Assembly: GCA_030674155.1 (NCBI GenBank)
Contig: CM060334.1
Coordinates: 16,738,322-16,802,321 of the forward strand
Source of the DNA: Stramonita haemastoma
Taxonomy: Eukaryota > Mollusca > Gastropoda > Neogastropoda > Muricidae
Length of the DNA: 64,000 nucleotides
Direction: 5' to 3'
Shown here: positions 1 through 11,533 of the stretch, one piece after another
How the letters are laid out: each line of letters begins with the position of its first letter
How positions within the stretch are numbered: the first letter of the stretch is position 1
Notes under the pieces: model-generated
What the model saw: the letters and a program-made list of their open reading frames with translations, nothing else
Databases searched by the model: none
Told to the model about the DNA's origin: nothing
Position numbers and translations under genes: made by a program

Positions 1-248
1 GGGGGTGGTGTAAGTATGTGTGTGTATGTGTGTGTGTGTTTGTGTCTGCGTGTGTTGGGAGGGGTGTAAGTATGTGTTTGTGTGTGTGTGTGTTGTGGGG
101 GGGGGGGGGTAAGTATGTGTGTGTGGGTATGGGTGTGTGTGTGGGTATGGGTGTGGGTGTAAGTATGTGTGTGTTGGGATGTGTGTGTGTTGGGTGTGTG
201 TGTGTGTGTGTTTGTGTGTGAGTGTTAGGGTGTGTGTGTGTGTATGTG

Positions 249-283
<35 letters not shown>
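1..283. repeat. (GT)n microsatellite grading into (CTGT)n
   Basis: The stretch is almost pure GT dinucleotide with scattered GGG and GTAAGTAT interruptions. It ends in a clean tetranucleotide CTGT run at about 249-282. Open frames here encode only Cys/Val alternation and are not genes. Confidence 0.95.
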
Positions 284-299
284 GTGCGTGCATACGAAC

Positions 300-660
300 G
301 CACAGTCGGGTTTTGTTTTTCCTTTTTCTATCTAAGTTCTCATCATTATAGACAGTTGTCAGAGCTGAGTAGATGAAACTTTTGGCTTCTAATTTAATCC
401 TCATCGTTCTCAGATCACGAGTTGAGAGTTCGAATCTCCGCCCCGTGTGGCTGATTAAAGCCGTCATCTATCGTTTGTTTCCGTCTCGAATGTTTACAAC
501 GCATACCAGCAAATAGATTATTATACAACCGATTTGTAGATGTTTTTTAATGATCGCTAACGCTAGTCGCTTAAAGCAGTCACCGTTCTACTCGAAAAAA
601 AAAATGCTAGTGATATCCGATAGGAATATATCCGAATGTTTTAAGTCACGTCGTAGTTTA
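300..660. other. Short non-repetitive spacer with a tRNA-like B box
   Basis: Balanced-composition sequence between two microsatellites. At 426-438 it carries GAGTTCGAATCTC, close to the RNA polymerase III B box, followed by CCGCCCCG as in the tail of a tRNA T arm. No convincing A box lies upstream, so it is at most the remnant of a tRNA-derived SINE. Nothing else is recognised. Confidence 0.35.
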
Positions 661-664
661 TTAA

Positions 665-713
<49 letters not shown>

Positions 714-1043
714 ATGAGAGAGGGAGGGGGAGGGAGAGAGGGAGGGGGAGGGAGAGAGGGAGGGAGGGGGAGAGAGACAGACAGACAGAGAGACACAGAG
801 ACAGAGACACAGAGACAGAGACACAGAGAGAGAGACAGAGAGAGAGAGAGAGGGAGGGAGGGAGGATGAGAGAGGGAGGGGGAAAGAGTGGGAGAGAGAG
901 GGAGGGAGGGGGAGAGAGAGAGAGAGAGGTGGGAGGGAAGGAGGGGGAGAGACAGACAGACAGACAGACAGACAGAGAGACACAGAGACAGAAAGAGAGA
1001 AAGAGAGAGAGAGGGAGCGAGAGAGAGAGGGAGCGAGAGAGAT
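661..1043. repeat. (GA)n purine microsatellite with (ACAG)n inserts
   Basis: The tract is nearly all purine on the plus strand. GA dinucleotide runs alternate with GGGAGG blocks and short ACAG tetranucleotide runs near 777-790 and 952-975. The Ser/Leu/Pro frames on the minus strand are translations of the repeat. Confidence 0.95.
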
Positions 1044-1206
1044 GTTTCATTCAGGTCAAGCCATAATCCCCAACTATCGCATTTTTCACTGGGAAAATAG
1101 ATGCATACAGATCTTATCACATCATGCAGCAGCTTGCGCTATAACAGTATCCAGGCGTTTTAAGGCTTTGTGAATGGATAGTGCCAAGGTATTCAACACG
1201 TTTTCA

Positions 1207-1233
1207 TGAGAGAGAGATCGGAGAGAGAGAGAT

Positions 1234-1311
<78 letters not shown>
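1207..1311. repeat. (GA)n microsatellite
   Basis: Two GAGATCGGA interruptions near the left end are followed by about 80 bp of uninterrupted GA dinucleotide. The flanks (1044-1206 and 1312-1551) are unremarkable non-coding sequence with one A tract near 1411. Confidence 0.95.
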
Positions 1312-1315
<4 letters not shown>

Positions 1316-1551
1316 GAAGTCACAGTGAAACAGTTCTTACAGTTTGTTGTGTTTAAAATGTTTTACCATCCCAAATTCGGAATGCGGCTACCTTTATTAA
1401 TGGTGGATTTAAAAAAAAAAAAAATAGGGTCACACACGCAAAATCTCGCCATTGGTGAACCTAGGAGCTCTCGCCGAGGAACCCAGAAAAACAAGAAAAA
1501 TAGAACTTTTTGCCTTCCTTTTCGTTTCTTTTACGTCCTCTCCCTTCCTTC

Positions 1552-1557
1552 GTTTTC

Positions 1558-1590
<33 letters not shown>

Positions 1591-1617
1591 TCTCTCTCTC
1601 TCTCTCTCTCTCTCCTC

Positions 1618-1649
<32 letters not shown>

Positions 1650-2131
1650 CTCTCTCTCTCCTCTCTCTCTCTCTCCTCTCTCTCTCTCTCGTCTCTCTCT
1701 TCTCCTCTGTCTCTCTCTGTCTCTCTGTCTCTCTGTCTCTCTCTCTGTCTCCTCTTCTCTCTCTGTCTCTCCTCTCCTCTTTCTCTCTCTCTCTCTCTCT
1801 TCTTCTTCCTCCTCTTCTTCCTCTTCCTCCTCTTCCCTTCTTTTTCTTCTTCTTCTTCTTCTTCTTCTTCTTCTTCTTCTTCTTCTTCTTCTTCTTCTTC
1901 TTCTTCTTTCTCTTCTTCTTTTTCTTCTTCTTCTTCTTCATCCTCAAATTCTTCTTCTTTCTTCAAATTCTTCTTCTTCTTCTTCTTTCTTCTTCTTTCT
2001 CTTCTTCTTCTCTTCTTCTTCTTCTTCTCTCTTCCTTCTTCAAATTCTTCAAATTCTTCTTCAAATTCTTCTTCAAATTCTTCAAATTCTTCTTCAAATT
2101 CTTCTTCTCCCCCCCCCCCCCCTCTTTCTCC
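1552..2131. repeat. 580-bp polypyrimidine tract: (CT)n, (CTT)n, (TTCAAATTC)n, poly(C)
   Basis: One continuous polypyrimidine strand. CT dinucleotides to about 1800 grade into a pure CTT trinucleotide run to about 1945. A compound of TTCTTC and CAAATT units follows (about 2036-2106), and the tract closes with 15 Cs. Such a long homopurine-homopyrimidine tract could form triplex DNA, which is inference. The 248-372 residue frames across it are repeat translations. Confidence 0.95.
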
Positions 2132-2436
2132 TCCTATCGCTTATTTTTCTCAAACCCTCGTCCTTCTCCAAACTTCAAGGCTACTTTATCGGGGTTAGGC
2201 TTTTACTATTTATCCCGCTATCATTGCGATCAGAAGGATACATGAAGGGACGGCGTACTCTATTTATTTATTTATTTATTTATTTATACAACTTTATGTC
2301 ACAACAGATTTCTCTGCGTGAAATTCGGGCTGCTCTCCCCGGGGAGAGCGTGTTGCCACAAGTGCAGCGCCTACCCTCTTTTTTCTGGTGTTTTTTTTTT
2401 TTCCTGTCTTCAGTTGTATTTGTTTCCCTATCACAG
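2132..2436. other. End of the first contig, with (TTTA)n at 2258-2285
   Basis: Non-repetitive sequence ending at the N gap. It contains a seven-unit TTTA run and a T tract near 2390. No gene is visible. Confidence 0.6.
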
Positions 2437-2536
2437 NNNNNNNNNNNNNNNNNNNNNNNNNNNNNNNNNNNNNNNNNNNNNNNNNNNNNNNNNNNNNNNN
2501 NNNNNNNNNNNNNNNNNNNNNNNNNNNNNNNNNNNN
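2437..2536. other. Scaffold gap of exactly 100 N
   Basis: One hundred consecutive N. A round-number gap is the usual placeholder for a join of unknown length, so order and orientation across it rest on scaffolding evidence rather than sequence. Confidence 0.99.
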
Positions 2537-3242
2537 GGGGCACTTTCCCCACAGAAATTTCCTTAAAAACAAAATTTGGGAAAAGACCTTCAAAAAAGAA
2601 TTTGGGTTTAACCTCCTCTTTTCTGTAATTTTTTTCAAAGAAAAAACAAAAAAGATTTTTTTGGTTGATTGTCTCCCTAATGTCCACAATTGGGGTTTGT
2701 TTTTTTTTAAAAACCAAAGCTAAAAAAGGGATTTTTTCCCGTAGTGCCTATGCAATATTGGCTACAAAAGGCTAAAAAAAAAAAAAAGCCCTTTCATTCA
2801 ACAAAAAATTATGATAAACTTAGTTTTGATTTGAAAAAAAAAAAAAAGACAAATTAAAATCTATGATCGATGCAATTTTTGGAAGCATTAACATTTTCCC
2901 AGCTTTGAACATAATAAAAAATTTTGAAAAGGGGGTCCCTAACTTCTAGTTTGGGAAAGAAAATATCAGAAGCTTAAAAATCACGAAATTGTATTTGTTT
3001 CTCACAAGTAGGTTTTGATAAAAGACTTTTAACCAATTTAAAAAAAGGTTATGGGGGGGGGGGGGGGGATACAAAAGTTATTGAAATTCTCCCCCAGCGG
3101 TTGGGGTTTTTCATGTAAAAAAAAAAAAAAAGAAAAATTTTAAATAAAAAAAAACAACTTAAGTAGGGTTTTTTTATGGGGGAAAAATAAAAAATTATTG
3201 AAAAATTTTTCTTTTTTTCTTTGTTCAGGAAAATGAAAATTA

Positions 3243-3290
<48 letters not shown>

Positions 3291-3689
3291 TTCATTTCCA
3301 GTTGGGACCCATAAAGATCGGGGAAAATTCTGAAAGTTTAAGATTTTTGGAAAAAATATAATGAAAATTTACAAAAAGGGGGTTTTGGGGGGCCCAAAAA
3401 AAATCTTTTGAATTTTTTAAAATAAAGTTTGGGAAACATATTATTTTTTGGGGGGGACATGAAAATGTACAAAAACTTTATCAGAAAGTTTTATCTTATT
3501 TTGGGACATCATGAAAATTCCCCAAGCCATGAGGGTTTTTGCAGGTTTTTTTTGCATTTGGGCCCAAATTGTCATCCTTTTGGGATTTTTTTTATTTTTT
3601 AGACACCCTTTTTTACAAAGGGGACCACAAGGTTTTTCACGTTGTTAGGACATTTGCATTAGTGAAACAGTGTAAGTGAACAATGCAAA

Positions 3690-5400
3690 AAAGCTTTTTT
3701 AGATAAATTCCCATGGTACATGTAATGCAGTATTGATTCTAGGCTCAACTTTGATTGGATTGCCACATGCTTTATTCTGAAATAGTATATTTGTGTACAC
3801 TGTAAGTTTAAAATGCGACGGGTTTTTTGGGGTTTGAAATTATTATGTATTTGTAATGTTGTTTTTTAAGGCTCAACTTTGCGGTTTTCCCCGCATGTTT
3901 TTTTCTAAAAAATTGGTGTTTTTGTTGAAGTTTAGGTTTACAATGAAAAAAAGGTTTTTTTTATGAAAAATTGCCATGTAAAATTTAAAGCGTTTTGATT
4001 CTGGGCCCCAAACTTTGTGGGTTTCCCCGCATGTTTTTTCTGAAATTGTTGAAGTTTAGGTTCCCAAAAAACCCCTTTGTAATGAAATGCAGGGGTGATT
4101 CTAGGCCCAATTTTGGGCGGGTTTCCCGCAGGGTTTTATTTCTGACTTTGTGCATGACTGTACAGGCAGTGAAAGTTTAAAAAGCAGACGGGTTTTTGGG
4201 GGTTTTTTAAATGAAAATTGCCATGTAATGTAATGTAACATTGATTCTAGGCTCAATTTAACACATTTTTTTATTTCTGACATTGTGCATTTGTGACACT
4301 AAACCCATGAAAAAAATTGTTTTAGAACCTGCCCCCACTTTTGGGAACGGGGCCGGTTGGGGTCAGAGTCCCCAAATTTTGGTTTTTGGGTTGATTCCCA
4401 AAAACTTTTGTCTTTAAATTCTACCTTTTTAATAAAAATATCAAGGCATATTTTTTTTCCCTTTTTTTTTTTAAAACATGTTTAAATATACCCAAACCAT
4501 CTTTTTTTGACCCCCTATTACGATCCCTAAACTTGTCAATTTTTTTTTTTTGGGAAAAAATTTTCCGCGTCTATCATTCCTATGTGAAACCCAACTTTTT
4601 ATAGAATTGTCTGATTTTTAATTTTTTTGTTTTTTTCTTTTATTTAGTAGCCCCTTTTTTTTGCAATTTAACATGAAAGTCAGTATCTGAAAAAATTTAC
4701 CTCGAAGCAATGCATCTTTTATGGGGGTGGAAACGTTTGCCTTTGGGTTTTAAAAATGTTGGGGTTTTCAATGCTGAAAGGTTTTTGTTTTGGGTTTTTT
4801 TTTAAAAATGGCCCGAATTTTAATTTTAATTTTTGATTCCCACAAATTTTTTTTCTGAAATTATTTGTGAAGAATGGGAAGTTTTTCAAAGCAGACAGGT
4901 TTTTTTTGGGTGGGAAAATGCCTTTTAAAATTTTAAAAGTAATTTGATTTTAGGCTCAAAATTTGCGGGGTTCCCCCATGTTTTTTTTTCTGACAAATTT
5001 TGTTGACTGTTTAAAAGAGTGTAAAATTTTCAATGAGGGGTTTGGCTAACTTTTGGGGGGAAATTTCCCGCAATCCCCGCAAAGTTTACAAAAATGTTCA
5101 ATCTGTTTTTTTTATTGCAGAAAAAAATTTTTTGGGAAAAAAAAAAATTTTTAAAAAAGTTTGCAATGCAAAATCTTTTAAGGGGGAAGAGTTCACTTTT
5201 TTTGTAAATTTAATTTTTTTCAATGGGGGAAAAGGTTTTTTTTTATGATGTAAGTTTTTAAAGCAGTGTTAAAATTTGGGTTTTGGGTTTTTAAATTTTT
5301 CAGGTTCCTGTGTTTTTTTCCCTAAAATTGCACATCAGGAAAAAAAAATTTTTTGATTAAATGTAATGCAGTTTTGTTTTTAGACTCGCTTTCCCCAAAA
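3690..5400. repeat. ~120-bp tandem array, copy A (degraded read-out)
   Basis: Repeated blocks of the form GATTCTAGGC..CAACTTTG..GGGTTTCCCCGCATG and AATGCAGACGGG match the array at 48060-50250. Base calls are smeared, so unit number and sequence should be read from copy B. Confidence 0.75.
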
Positions 5401-5829
5401 ATGTTTTAAAATGAGTCCCGAAATATTTTTTTAAAATTGTTTTCCCCCGCTGATGAAAAAAAAAATTTTCCCCCCCCGGGTCCTAAAAAAAAGGGGAAAT
5501 TTTTGGGTAAGGGTTTTTAAAAAAAAGGGTTTTCAGGCAGGGGGAAATTTTTTGAAAAAAAGAAAAAAAATTTGAAAAAAATTTGGGCGGAGAAAATGTT
5601 TTCCCTTTCAGATTTTTTTTTTTTCGAAAGTGATTTCGGCTGAAAATCAAACCCTTTTTAAAAAGTTTTTTTTTTTACCGAAAAAAGAACGGGGGTATTT
5701 TATGTTTTTTTTTTTTTGTGACCCAAAAAATTTTTAAAAACCCAAAAAAAAATATTAATAAACAAAAAAGGGGGAAATTTATTTTATTAAATTGCCCCCC
5801 CCAAAAAAAAGGGGGCCCCTTAAATTTTA

Positions 5830-7060
5830 AACGCAAAGTGTACCCATACCCCTGTGTGCCGGGGGCCCCCAAAAAACCTTTGGGGGATAAAAAAACCCAA
5901 CTTGTGCCCCCCCAAATTGCGTCTTTTTTTTCCCTTCCCCCCTTTTTCTGTTTTTTTTCTTCTTTCCACCCCTTTTTCTCCAAGCGGAAAATGGGGGTTT
6001 TTTCCCTGTTGTCTTTTGCCCTTTTTTTTTTGGCTGGGGGCCCCCTTTAAAAATTCAGGGCAGTTTTTTAGCGGCCCAAAATAGTTTTTCTTTTTCCCAA
6101 CCAGGTGTTTGTTCATTTTTAAAAAAATGCTGGGGTTTTTTTCCCCAAGCTTTCATCCAGCTTTTTTTTGGAGTCTTGTAAACCACATCTCTGTTTTTTT
6201 AAATTCGTTTTAAAAAAACGCTTCCACATCCCCCCCATGTCAAATTAATTTTAAGGGTTTTTTTTTTAAAAAGGGGTTTAAAGCTAATCCCCTTTAAAAT
6301 ATGTCTTTTCCATAAAATGTCTTCTGGGTTTTGGGGGTTTAAAGGGCTTAAAGTTCTCCCTGTTCTGTCTTTGCAGTGTGATTAAAAAGCAGTTTTTATG
6401 TGAAAAACCTTTTTGGGGGTTTTGGTTTCCCTCTCCCCTTTTTGTACAATTTTTTTTGGGTTTTTTTGCCCCCCCATCATTGGTTTTTGTTTTACAAAGG
6501 AAAAAGCTGTGAGGGGAGTGCGAAACCTTTCCCCGCCCCTTTTTCCCCGGGGGGCTGAAAAGGGGAAATGGGGGGTTTTTTTGTTCCATTTTTTTTGTGG
6601 TCTAGATTATCTTCTGAATTTTTTTAAAAATGACAGTTTTTCTTTCCTCTTTTTTGGGGGCTGTGTAGGGGGTAAAACCAATCCCCCCCCGGGCCCCCCT
6701 TGGGGGGAAAACCCCCCTTTTTTTCCATTAAAAGGGGTGTTGGGGGTTTTTCAGCAGCAAATTTGTTCTTTTTTCCCCTTTAATTTTCAGTTAACCCCCC
6801 TCTTCCCAAAAATTTTTCAGTTCTTTTACTCTTCCCCTTAAAAATTTTAAAAACAAAGGGGCTTTTTTCCCGGTTTCTGTACAAAATTTAAAAAGGGGGA
6901 CACTTTTTTTTTAATGTTTTAAAACTTTTTTAAAAGGTTTTTTGGGGCCCTTAAAATTAGGGCCTTGGGGGTGGACTTATCGGGGACTTTTCATTAATTT
7001 CATTCCCGGGCCCCCCTCCTTAGTCGCATAACCCCAGTGACTTTTTTTTCCAGTAACCGG
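5830..7060 (-). mobile_element. RTE/BovB-like retrotransposon relic, copy A (degraded)
   Basis: Counterpart of the relic at 50540-51790. Corresponding phrases such as GTGTACCCATACCCCTGTGTGCC near 5840 and the block near 6600 that reads TGGTCTAGATTATCTTCTGAA keep order and spacing. Frames are destroyed by the consensus problem in this block, so nothing can be said of its real coding state. Confidence 0.65.
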
Positions 7061-7929
7061 CCCTTGCGGGGTTTCCCATTTTTGAATACATGAAGGTGAA
7101 TCCCTTTATTGTTTCGGTTCTGCTTTTCTTAGCTACTCTTTTCCTTTTGCCAATTTGGTGTTTTCCCTTTTTTTTTACCGGGGTTTTCTGTTTCTTTTTT
7201 CTTAGCGTTGGGGTTTTTCAACTGATTAAAATTTCATGTCAAAAAAAACCTTTTTTCGACCAAAAGGCCTCTCCCATACTTGTTTTAAAATTTAAAAAAC
7301 ATTTAAAAAGGGAATTCCTACAATGCTAAAACTTGTAAAAAAAAATTAAAAAAAGCACTTTTTTAAACCTATTTTAACATCCCCAGTAAAAGTCTGCCAC
7401 AAACAAAAAGGTTATAATTTGGGGGGGAAAATGGGTTTTGGGCGGGGGAAAGGGGGGGGGACAGATAGGAGAAAGGGGAAGGGGAAAAGCTTTGGTTTAT
7501 TAATTTTTCCCCTTGCATTGATACTAAATTTTTTGGTCTTTTTTTTTGGTTTTTTTGCAAATTTTTTTTCCTTCTTCTTTCCAGTATAAAACTCTTTTGT
7601 TTGCTGCCCTACAGTGAATAGAATGTACACATAAAATGGTATTTGGGTGAAACACTTGGCAAATAACGGGGGACAGTTCCTTTAAACCTGTAATACCGTT
7701 TTTTCCTTTTTCTGCTGAAAAAACAGACTGCACATTTAAAAGGAGTTTTCTTGGAAGTTCAGATGATACCTAGGTCAGTTTTAACAAAACCCCCCTGATG
7801 GGGGGCCAGACATTGTTCCCCTCTGCTCAACATATTTAAATCCCGGAATAGAATAATAAGGGGGTTGTGGTTTTGTTGCACTAATCTTTTTAAAGGGGGG
7901 GAACAAAATAAAATTTTTTAAAAAGCCCC

Positions 7930-8670
7930 GAATGAATAGAAATTTATATATTTGATTTTGAACCAGGCATAAAAATTTATAAATGCAATTTTTAAGACCC
8001 GGAAAAAAACAAAATTATAAATGTCCATTTTCATACCCGGGGAATAAAGACAAAATTTAAAATGTCCATTTTATACCAGGAATAAAAAGTTTATGAATGT
8101 TTTCTTCATTCCCAAAATAAAGAGAAAATTTATAAATGAGATTTTCATATCCCCGGAAAAAAAGAAACATTTATGAAGTCAACTTATTCCCGGGGAAAAA
8201 AAAAAATTCATAAAAAAAATTTTAAAAACCCCAAAAAAAAAAAATTTTATAAATATTTCTTATTATCCCCAAAAAAAAAAAAAAATTATAAATTTTATTC
8301 AAACCCAAAATAAAAAAAAATTCATAAATAATTTTATATAAATAAAAAAAATTTAAAAAAATTTAATTTTAAAACCCAAATAAAAAAAACCTAAATAAAA
8401 ATTATTTTATATTAATATAAAATAAAATTTAAAATTTTTTATTCTTTTAATAATAATAAAAAAAAAAAATAATAATAAAAAAAAAATTTTAAAAAATTAA
8501 AAATTTTGGCCCTTTTAAAAAATATAAAAATTATTTTTTTTTATTTTCCCCAAAAAAACAAAAATTTCCCCCAATTCTTTATTAAATAAAAAAATTATAA
8601 AACCCAAAAAAAAAATTTAAAATTTTTTCAAATTAAAAAAAAATTTAAATTTAATTTTTAAAAAACCCCA

Positions 8671-8718
<48 letters not shown>

Positions 8719-9895
8719 AAATGTATTCCTTTATCCCGAAAGAAAAAGAAAATTCTGGTTGATTTTTTATTCCCGGGAAGAGAAAATTTTTTAAAATTTG
8801 ACCCCTTTTTTTTTCCCCAAAAGAAAATTTATAAATTTTTAAAAATTTTACCCAAAAAAAAATAGAAAAATATAAAATTTGATTCTTATTCCCAGGAAGG
8901 CAAATTTTTAAACATTTTTTTATTGTGAAAATGGTTTTTTTTTTATGTTTTTTTCATATTTCCGGAAGGAAAAATTAACATGTCAAATTTTTTATCCTGG
9001 AAAAAAAAGAACTTTTTTTAAAAAATTTTTTTTTAACCCCGGAATAGAAATTTTTTTACAATTCAATTCTTTAATCTCAAGAAGAAAAAGTTAAAAGATC
9101 GAATTATTTACATTCCCAAAAAAAAAAGAAATCTGGTTTGATTCTTTAAACCCAGGAAAAAAATTAAAAAAGTCATTCTTTAAATTTAGGGGAAAAAAAA
9201 AAAATTTACAATACCCCTTTTTAATTGAGGAAAAAAATTTTTAAATGTCATTTTTTATACCCCCAATAAAGAAAAATTTTTTAAAGGTGATTCTTTATAT
9301 TCAGAACAGAAATTTCTAAATTTTAAAAAAATCTAATTATTTCATTCCGAAAATAAAGAGAAAATTTTTAAGTGTTGATTCTTTATACCCTAAGAACCGA
9401 AAGTTCATAAATATCAGTTCTTTATATCCTAGGATTAAAATGCTGATTCTTTGTATCCCAGGAATAAATAGAACATTATTCAATGTCAGTACTTTATATC
9501 CCAGGAATAAACAGAAAAATTATAAAAAGTTGATTCTTTATATCTGAGGAAGAGAAAAGTTAATAAATCTGAACTATTTACATTCCACAAAGAAGAGAAA
9601 ATGTATAATTGTTTATTCTTTATATCCCAAGAACAGAAAATTTGTAAGTGTTAATTCTTTATATCATAGGAATAAAGAAAAAAATTATAAAAAAGACGAT
9701 TCTTTATATATGAGGAAGGGAAAAGTTAATAAATCTGAATTATTTACATTCCAGAAAGAAGAGAAAATTTATAATTGTCAATTCTTTATATCTCAAGAAC
9801 AGAAAATTTGTAAATGTTGATTCTTTACATCCCTGGATGATGAAATTTATAAATGATATAACCCAAGAATAGAAAATTTATGAATGTCGATTCAG
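7930..9895. repeat. 43-bp satellite array, copy A
   Basis: Tandem units around TTCTTTATATCCCAGGAATA with AAAATTTATAAATG spacers. Units before about 9370 are badly smeared; from there to 9895 they are clean and match copy B (54360-55200). A 43-base A run at 8673-8715 is shared with copy B (53518-53560). Confidence 0.85.
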
Positions 9896-11219
9896 CTATA
9901 GAAATGGAATCTGTACAATGCCAGAAAATCACATGGCCACAGCAAGCCAACAAACTCGTTCACATTCCCTAAGCACTATGAAGTGCTATGAATTTTCAGT
10001 GTTTGAAAGTTGAGGTACACAACATATCGTATAAAGTATCAGGAATGCTTTAGTGTTTCATAGTATAAAAAGAGTTAATACTATACTTTGTAACGTGACT
10101 AAAATGGCTTGTAATGGCTTTCACAGGAACCCGTTTTGCTGACGATTCCCATGCCTGATATAACATTTATTCTGACAGACGATGTTATTGTTATTCAGCT
10201 TTTAATCAATTGCTGTTTCGATGTCAGAGGCTGTGTGTGTACAAAGATGAAGAACTTGATGCATAACTCTTGACTATGAACATGTAAGTCACGCGCACAT
10301 TAACACTGGCCACCCCCCTTTTCTTTTTAATGGCTAAAGACTATCAAAAGCCCTGAGGAGTGCACACTTGTCTCATTGTAAGTGTCTAGTACACTTATTT
10401 TTGTATATAAATTTCTGCAGAGTTCAGCTTTCCCCATTGAAGAGCATGGCCATGATTTGAGGTTGTACTCTAAAGTCCCAGCAGCAACTCCATGTGCTAG
10501 GATGCGCACAGCTGTGGCGTGATAATAACCCAGAGGGAACATGTCCCATTGAATCGGTGAGGAAAGGCATGATTGTAGTTTGATAAGGTTATTTGTGCAC
10601 TTATTAAACAAAATGGTAATTTAAGTGGTAACCTCGTGCATGATATAGGGGGACAGTGTCTCCTGTTTTTCATTTCAGGGGACCATATGTCCCCTTTTCA
10701 ATCCCCTTTTCATCACTGATGTACCATGTGAATGAGGTTGTCTCCAGCTTTGCAAGATGCAGGTGTTGTCCTCCCCTTGTCACTGACTCGCGTTTGCCAT
10801 GGAATGTAGATGCACCGTTAAGTTGGTGCCCTGTTCAATAGTAGAGCCCCACGTAAGCAGTATTTGCATCTTGCAAGGGATAGGAGGACAGGCCACTAGT
10901 GCCATGATTTTGCACATCATTACATCATGATTGATCATCATGCAATGATTATTATTAATTATTGCATGATGATCAATGAGGATGATGTGATGATGCTTGT
11001 AAAGTGGCCCCCTCTTTTTTTCTGTGTGACATTGTAAGGGTGTAGGACACTTTTTAGCACTTGTAAAATTTCATGTGGTTGGGGGGAGGATTTTATTCTT
11101 TCTTCGAGTCTTGGAGGGTGGGGCTTTTTTGCACTGTATGCCAAATAATTAAAGTCTGTTTTCCATCATGACTTGACTTTATTTGAATGAAACAAGTGTG
11201 GGTTTTTTATGGTTTAGTG
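9896..11219. other. Non-coding spacer of copy A
   Basis: Clean sequence closely matching 55195-56615. It lacks an 85-bp segment present in copy B at 55280-55364. Short frames (for example 10327-10611 minus) have no recognisable domain, and the copy B equivalents differ by frame-changing indels, so they do not look selected. At 10700 copy A reads CCCCTTTTCATCACTG where copy B has CCTAGAATCAACACTG. Confidence 0.55.
10922..10990. repeat. AT-rich palindrome, copy A allele
   Basis: Arms TGATCATCATGCAAT and ATTGCATGATGATCA face each other across a short AT spacer. The centre differs from copy B, where the palindrome is nearly perfect over 59 bp. Confidence 0.8.
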
Positions 11220-11533
11220 CGGGGAGGACACTCTGAATCGTGAATTTCGACTTAGCACAGTTTTTAGGGCCATATTTAGGCGCTTGTTGAGGGAAAAATG
11301 ACTAGAAAAGCTTGTATATCATTCAAAAATAAAACAAATGAAGACCATTATAAATTGAAATGATTTGTCAATGTTTGCTTGTCTTGCTATATATTTTTCT
11401 TATTCAGTAAATAGTTTGCTTGTTTTAAAGCAAATAATGCAATTCCTAAAAAAAAAAAAAAAAAAAATTGGGGGCTACTGTAGCCCCCATTATTGCACTA
11501 AGTCGAAATTTACGATTCAGAGTGTCCTTCCGG
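11220..11533. mobile_element. MITE-like element with 36-bp terminal inverted repeats, copy A
   Basis: The left end (11220-11255) and the reverse complement of the right end (11498-11533) share GGACACTCTGAATCGT, then AATTTCGACTTAG, with about 3 mismatches in 36. The ~310-bp interior has no coding capacity. It ends in an A run followed by the hairpin GGGGGCTACTGTAGCCCCC. The ends suggest a non-autonomous DNA transposon or foldback element; superfamily not recognised and no clear target duplication. Confidence 0.65.

Larger units (their letters stand above)
2537..9370. other. Low-quality consensus block inside copy A
   Basis: Compared with 47144-54380, the order of recognisable words is kept but many bases are replaced by their neighbour, so short words become runs of A, T, G or C. 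For example, TGCGGGATTCCCGCATG in copy B reads as GGGCGGGTTTCCCGCAGGG here. The effect stops abruptly near 9330-9370, after which the two copies match almost base for base. All open frames in this block are unreliable. A 39-base T run at 3249-3287 has no counterpart in copy B. Confidence 0.85.

Noticed and set aside
426..438. tRNA gene suggested by the B box GAGTTCGAATCTC
   Set aside because: No A box, anticodon stem or acceptor stem can be drawn around it; at most a SINE remnant.
641..2628. Overlapping frames of 130-370 residues rich in Ser/Leu, Arg/Glu or Phe
   Set aside because: They are translations of CT, GA and CTT microsatellites, open in several frames on both strands, with no start context or domain.
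3249..3287. 39-base T run as a retrotransposon tail
   Set aside because: Copy B has ordinary sequence at the same place and the run lies in the smeared block, so it is most likely a consensus error.
5675..7733. Several 70-140 residue frames
   Set aside because: They lie in the smeared consensus block, where base calls are unreliable; the matching place in copy B is a broken retrotransposon.
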